Source: JACRBK01 sp964427955
Lineage (GTDB): Bacteria; Chloroflexota; Anaerolineae; Aggregatilineales; Aggregatilineaceae
NCBI GenBank assembly: GCA_964427955.1
Contig: CAYRWY010000275.1
Location: 1-8,085 of the forward strand
Reading direction: 5' to 3'
DNA length: 8,085 bases
The notes under the pieces were generated by a model, which did not search any database, was not told where the DNA came from, and saw only the letters and a program-made list of their open reading frames with translations. Position 1 is the stretch's first letter. Each line of letters starts with the position of its first letter. Below are positions 5,155 to 8,085 of this stretch, in pieces. A program made the translations under genes and the position numbers.

Positions 5155-7698
5155 ATGTACCGTTCACGCTGTTTGTTCTCTGGGCTGATGATTCTGGTGC
5201 TCGTGGCACTGCTGCCCGGCCTGATCCCGGCCCACGCCCAGGGGAACGAAGGGATGATCGAGGAATTAGCGCTGCGCGCGCATCTTCAAAATTTGCGCAC
5301 GTTTGCGTATACGGACTGGATCGGCGGGCCGCTGGGCGATCCGGCGAATGCGCCCGCGCTGTTGGCGGTCGGCCAAACGCTGGATAACTGGACGCTCGAC
5401 GGCATGATGGGCGACGAGTCGGTGACGCTGACCAGCCTGACCCGTCCGATCCTGCTCAATTTTTGGGCTTCATGGTGCACCCCCTGCCAGTTGGAATTCC
5501 CCGACGTGGTCGCCCTGGCGAACGCTCCGGAGGAATATGCGTTTGACGTGGTGTTCGTCAATGTGTGGGACACGCCGGGCGACGCCCAGGCGTACCTGAG
5601 TGGCTATCCCGATAGTATTCACACGGTGCTTGATACCAATGACAGCCTGGCAACCCGCAGCGGCGTCGAGTCGATTCCGACCAGCCTGCTGATCGACACC
5701 GACGGCACGGTGCTGATCGGGCATACCGGCATGATGACGCCCACCGTCGCCGCCTTGGTGAGTGCCGTCGCGGCTAATCCGGGGGTAGGGACGTTCGTCG
5801 CCGCCGATCATGCCGATGCGCAGCCCGGCGCCGTGCTGGCCCCGATCAACCTTGACGAGGCTACGCCCATCCTCTACGGTGAGGTGGCCACGGGGACGAT
5901 CACCGAGGACCATTTCCAGCACGCCTACGTGTTCGACGGGCAGGCCGGGGATCAGGTGGAAGTCAAGTTGGAGGCGGATCAGTCCGATCTCGATCCCTAC
6001 CTGGTGCTGATGGCCTCCGACGGCACGCGGCTGGCGGAGCACGACGACATCGATCCGGGTATCATTCGCGATTCGCTGATCGACGCCACGCTGCCCGACG
6101 CCGGGCAGTATCTCATCGTCGCCACCCGCTTTTTGGAGGGCGAGGGTTACGAAGTGGGCGATTATCGCCTGACACTCACCCTGGTTTCCAGCGGTGCCAC
6201 CCCGACCGCCCCTCCGGCCCAGCCTACCGGCGATCACGTCTTGCAGGACGGCGTTATGGTGACCGGGATGCTGGACGATACCCAGTACCAGGAAGCCTGG
6301 ACGTTCAGCGGATCGCGCGGCGAAGCGATCTCGCTGGTCATGGGCCGGACGGTCGATCAACCCGGCGGGCTGGATGGCTACCTGACGCTGCAAGGACCGG
6401 ATGGCGCGCTGCTGTTGGAAGTCGACGACGCGCACGAGAGTGTCATGCCTGCTGTCGAAGATTACAGCCTGACCGCCGACGGCGTCTACACGGTGACGGC
6501 GTCGCGCTTTGGCTTTGCCAATGGTTTTTCGACCGGCGAGTATACACTGCTGTTGACCCGGTCCGCAGGCCCCGCCGCCCAGGGCATTGCCGAAGGGTCA
6601 GCCCAGTGGGTTCCGGCGGGCGAGCTGCCGCCCGGTCTACGCCGGATCGCCTATAACGTTCCGGTGGGGGGGACGATTGCGAGCAGCGACGTGGACGACT
6701 GGTACCTCTTTGCCGGGCACGCCGGCGACGTGATTACGCTGCGTATGGCGGCGGCGAGCGGCGATCTCGATCCGTTCCTGATCCTGACCGACGCGGCGGG
6801 CTTCGAACTGGCGCGGAATGACGACGCCTCGGCAGCGTCCGGCGATGCCCTCATCAGCGAGTATGCGCTGCCGGTGGACGGACGGTACATGATCCGCACC
6901 ACCCGCTACGGGTTCGAGAATGGGCCGTCGAGCGGGGATTACACGCTGACGATTGAGACCGACGCAGAGTCGGTCAGCACGACGGGCGAGCAGGCGTTGA
7001 TCGAGGTCCCGGCGTTGGGCGCGGTCCAGACCGGTGCACTCAGCCTGGATCAGCCGAGCCAGGGCTACCGTTTCGCGGGGCAGGCGCGCGAAGTGATCAC
7101 GATCAGTGCCGAGCGCACCAGCGGCGATCTCGATCTCGCGCTGGAGCTGAGCGATCCGGATGGCAATCCGGTCGCGTCCAACAGCACCTGGCTGGGCCCG
7201 GCAGAAGCGCGGCTCAACCGGATCACGCTGCCCGCCGCAGGCCGCTATGTGCTCGACGTGCAGTTGGAGGACTTCACGACTGCCGGGGATTACCGGATCA
7301 TTTTCCTGTCCGAGCCGCCCGCCAGCACCGCATCCGGCGCGTTCCAGCCCGCCGCGGGACTGGACCTCGAAGTGGTGCTGATCTGGTCCGGCACCGCCGA
7401 TCTGGATCTGAACGTCAGCGGTCCGGCGGACGATCCCGGCCCGGACGTGACGGCGCGCGCCAACGACTTCTGCGGCGATCAACTGCCGTCGCCGGTCGAG
7501 CGGATGACGTGGCCGGAAGGGACCGCCGTTGTCGGGCTGTATACCATCCAGGTGAATTATCACCTCAACTGCGCCGGGCAGGCCGATCCCGTGTCGTTCA
7601 TCCTGGCGTTGGTGCAGCACGGGCAGGTGGAATTCGTCGGCGGGACGCTGGATCATGCCGGGGACAGCTATTCGACATTGTTGGAGTATGCGCCCTGA
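5155..7698 (+). CDS. Secreted TlpA-like thioredoxin protein with four PPC-like repeats and a C-terminal domain
   Basis: An 847-residue exported protein. Residues 1-28 are a signal peptide ending AHA before Q29. A TlpA/ResA/redoxin-type thioredoxin domain spans about 71-206, with the active site W107-C108-T-P-C111 and the cis-proline loop S-I-P175-T. Both cysteines are intact, so disulfide reduction or exchange outside the membrane is plausible. Four beta-sandwich repeats like bacterial pre-peptidase C-terminal (PPC) domains follow at about 242-344, 362-470, 500-602 and 620-719. Each carries a hydrophobic Y/W-x-F-x-G start, an SDLDPYL-type core and a closing G-[ED/D]-Y strand. A Thr/Pro/Ala linker separates repeats 1 and 2. 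A separate domain (about 735-847, core TADLDLNVSGP, cysteines C773 and C806) resembles YfaP/DUF2135-type domains from memory. No peptidase domain is present, although PPC domains usually accompany peptidases. The frame is open upstream to a TTG at 5125, but the ATG at 5155 with GGAG 8 bp before it, starting directly at the signal peptide, is better. Substrate or partner is unknown. Confidence 0.88.
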   Translation: MYRSRCLFSGLMILVLVALLPGLIPAHAQGNEGMIEELALRAHLQNLRTFAYTDWIGGPLGDPANAPALLAVGQTLDNWTLDGMMGDESVTLTSLTRPILLNFWASWCTPCQLEFPDVVALANAPEEYAFDVVFVNVWDTPGDAQAYLSGYPDSIHTVLDTNDSLATRSGVESIPTSLLIDTDGTVLIGHTGMMTPTVAALVSAVAANPGVGTFVAADHADAQPGAVLAPINLDEATPILYGEVATGTITEDHFQHAYVFDGQAGDQVEVKLEADQSDLDPYLVLMASDGTRLAEHDDIDPGIIRDSLIDATLPDAGQYLIVATRFLEGEGYEVGDYRLTLTLVSSGATPTAPPAQPTGDHVLQDGVMVTGMLDDTQYQEAWTFSGSRGEAISLVMGRTVDQPGGLDGYLTLQGPDGALLLEVDDAHESVMPAVEDYSLTADGVYTVTASRFGFANGFSTGEYTLLLTRSAGPAAQGIAEGSAQWVPAGELPPGLRRIAYNVPVGGTIASSDVDDWYLFAGHAGDVITLRMAAASGDLDPFLILTDAAGFELARNDDASAASGDALISEYALPVDGRYMIRTTRYGFENGPSSGDYTLTIETDAESVSTTGEQALIEVPALGAVQTGALSLDQPSQGYRFAGQAREVITISAERTSGDLDLALELSDPDGNPVASNSTWLGPAEARLNRITLPAAGRYVLDVQLEDFTTAGDYRIIFLSEPPASTASGAFQPAAGLDLEVVLIWSGTADLDLNVSGPADDPGPDVTARANDFCGDQLPSPVERMTWPEGTAVVGLYTIQVNYHLNCAGQADPVSFILALVQHGQVEFVGGTLDHAGDSYSTLLEYAP

Positions 7699-7716
7699 GA
7701 GACTTCGTAGGCCCCT

Positions 7717-7742
7717 CCCTTCCTCCGCTTGCGGGGGAAGGG
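7717..7742. repeat. GC-rich hairpin, REP-like dispersed repeat or terminator
   Basis: Arms CCCTTCCTCCGC and GCGGGGGAAGGG pair over 12 positions with one G-T wobble around a TT tip. They are followed by CCGGGGATGGGGG. This C-rich/G-rich layout with a GGCCGGGGATGGGGG tail resembles short intergenic palindromic repeats found in many copies in some high-GC bacterial genomes, but only one copy lies in this window. It begins 19 bp after the stop of the thioredoxin/PPC gene, so it may also act as transcript-end structure. No T tract follows directly. Confidence 0.5.
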
Positions 7743-7808
7743 CCGGGGATGGGGGTTTCTGCGTCGAGCAAAAATCGCTTAATGTGCCCGTGAAGTGGTG
7801 TTAACCTG

Positions 7809-7846
7809 ATCCGCCTATCATCGCGTAGGAATGATAGGCGGATTTT
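7809..7846 (+). terminator. Stem-loop with T tract, probable intrinsic terminator
   Basis: ATCCGCCTATCAT and its perfect complement ATGATAGGCGGAT form a 13-bp stem with a 9-nt loop (7822-7830). Four T (7843-7846) follow at the base. It fits a rho-independent terminator for plus-strand transcription from the thioredoxin/PPC gene 110 bp upstream. The T tract is short and the stem long, so an operator or mRNA-processing structure remains possible. Confidence 0.6.
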
Positions 7847-7882
7847 CATGGAAATACCCTGGGACAAGATTGAGCCTTACTG

Positions 7883-7915
7883 ACCCTTCATAAACCCTTC
7901 GTGCTGTGATAGACT
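7883..7915 (+). promoter_or_regulatory. 7-4-7 direct repeat upstream of an extended -10-like site (possible response-regulator box)
   Basis: ACCCTTC occurs twice (7883-7889 and 7894-7900) with an ATAA spacer, an 11-bp period that places both copies on one face of the helix. The layout is that of OmpR/PhoB-family boxes, and the TCATAAA core is also shared with the E. coli Pho box. Nine bases after the second copy lies TGATAGACT, an extended -10-like site (TAGACT, 7910-7915), near the distance at which such activators replace a -35. This is inference from one short match; no regulator gene is in the window. Confidence 0.25.
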
Positions 7916-7926
7916 TGCTGGCGTAG

Positions 7927-7944
7927 GGTCACGGTCACGGTCAC
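7927..7944. repeat. Tandem hexamer GGTCAC, three copies
   Basis: Three perfect, head-to-tail copies of GGTCAC (7927-7932, 7933-7938, 7939-7944) followed by a further GG. They lie about 36 bp upstream of the -10 hexamer at 7981. They may be binding sites for an activator of the downstream gene or a small variable-number repeat. No other copy is noted in the window. Confidence 0.7.
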
Positions 7945-7977
7945 GGCGCGATCAGTTTCTGCGCGGGCTGTGAAAAT

Positions 7978-7986
7978 TGGTATAAT
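7978..7986 (+). promoter_or_regulatory. Strong extended -10 promoter for the gene at 8043
   Basis: TGG-TATAAT combines a perfect TATAAT (7981-7986) with the upstream TGn extension. A weak TTCTGC (7957-7962) is the best -35 at 18 bp. Transcription would begin near 7993, giving a leader of about 50 nt before the ATG at 8043. It is the best sigma-70-type element in the window. Confidence 0.65.
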
Positions 7987-8024
7987 ACATAAGGCATCCA
8001 GTCAGTACGGAGTCCTGGCCAGCA

Positions 8025-8039
8025 ATGGCTGGGAAGTAA
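8025..8039 (+). other. Four-codon micro-ORF (M-A-G-K) in the leader
   Basis: ATG GCT GGG AAG followed by the stop TAA ends 3 nt before the ATG of the next gene. Its GGGAAG codons also look like that gene's ribosome-binding site, and a small hairpin, CCAGC (8019-8023) with GCTGG (8028-8032), overlaps it. The micro-ORF has no clear ribosome-binding site of its own. It may be chance. Confidence 0.25.
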
Positions 8040-8042
8040 GCA

Positions 8043-8085
8043 ATGGTTGATGGGCGAGTTCTTCTCCTGAACGGGGGCACGTGGG
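8043..8085 (+). CDS. Start of an unidentified protein (3' end outside window)
   Basis: Fourteen codons are visible, M-V-D-G-R-V-L-L-L-N-G-G-T-W, before the window ends. The start is supported by GGGAAG at 8031-8036 (6 nt before the ATG) and by the extended -10 promoter about 60 bp upstream. The RVLLLNxxxW pattern faintly recalls the N-terminus of some HNH-endonuclease family proteins (VLVLNxxYEPL type), but too little is seen to assign a family. Cytoplasmic location is likely because no signal-peptide core is present in what is visible. Confidence 0.5.
   Translation, partial: MVDGRVLLLNGGTW

Larger units (their letters stand above)
7699..8042. other. 344-bp non-coding but structured intergenic region
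   Basis: No supported gene lies here. From left to right it holds a GC-rich hairpin (7717-7742), a long perfect stem-loop with a T tract (7809-7846), a 7-4-7 direct repeat (7883-7900), a hexamer tandem repeat (7927-7944) and a strong extended -10 promoter (7978-7986). A leader then carries a four-codon micro-ORF, just before the gene starting at 8043. Each is listed separately. No tRNA cloverleaf or known riboswitch core is recognised. Confidence 0.7.

Noticed and set aside
5470..6435. 321-codon minus-strand open frame under the thioredoxin/PPC gene
   Set aside because: The plus-strand frame has a signal peptide, WCTPC site and repeats in register. The minus product is Arg/Gln/Gly/His-rich and has no family features.
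6637..7656. 339-codon minus-strand open frame under the PPC repeats
   Set aside because: Same reasoning: antisense shadow in GC-rich DNA, rich in Arg, Gln and Ala, no motif, no ribosome-binding site or promoter noticed.
7598..7867. 89-codon minus-strand frame over the 3' flank of the thioredoxin/PPC gene
   Set aside because: It crosses two hairpins and the end of a real gene, and its Pro/Arg/Ser-rich product matches nothing recognised.
7927..7944. Tandem GGTCAC copies as a CRISPR remnant or phage attachment site
   Set aside because: Units are 6 bp with no spacers, no Cas or integrase gene is in the window, and there is no neighbouring tRNA gene.

Overview
The window looks like an ordinary chromosomal stretch of a high-GC bacterium, most likely a monoderm Chloroflexota (Anaerolineae-type) assembled from a metagenome. 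This placement is inference. It rests on the GC-rich codon use, exported propeller proteins full of SPDG motifs, a thioredoxin/PPC-repeat exported protein, and a 100-N scaffold gap. No phage, plasmid, transposase, CRISPR or RNA gene is visible.

Layout. Positions 1-458 (minus) hold the N-terminal part of galactokinase (galK), cut by the window edge. Directly upstream of it on the same strand is a complete galactose-1-phosphate uridylyltransferase (galT, 464-1504), so galT-galK form a Leloir operon read leftwards. A 141-bp divergent intergenic region separates this from two tandem paralogous exported seven-motif beta-propeller proteins (1646-2731 and 2749-3822, plus strand). A perfect 24-nt palindrome at 3832-3855 separates the second propeller gene from a convergent M24-family (creatinase/Xaa-Pro peptidase fold) gene (minus strand, 3864-4964). 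That protein has lost most of the expected metal ligands. A 100-N gap (4971-5070) follows, so linkage and distance across it are not sequence-proven.

Right of the gap is one long gene (best start 5155, end 7698). It encodes a secreted or surface protein with a signal peptide, a TlpA/ResA-like thioredoxin domain with a WCTPC active site, four PPC-like beta-sandwich repeats and a distinct C-terminal domain. Its 3' flank (7699-8042) is non-coding but structured. It holds a GC-rich hairpin resembling a dispersed repeat, a 13-bp perfect stem with a T tract, a 7-4-7 direct repeat resembling a two-component-regulator box, a (GGTCAC)x3 tandem and a good extended -10 promoter. This leads into the first 14 codons of a new gene that leaves the window at 8085.

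How the genes relate: galT and galK act together in galactose catabolism (Gal + ATP to Gal-1-P, then UMP transfer from UDP-glucose). Nothing in the sequence functionally ties them to the propeller, M24 or thioredoxin-PPC proteins. No clear new multi-gene system is visible. The most unusual items are the metal-ligand-poor M24 protein, the thioredoxin-PPC4 fusion and the duplicated exported propellers.
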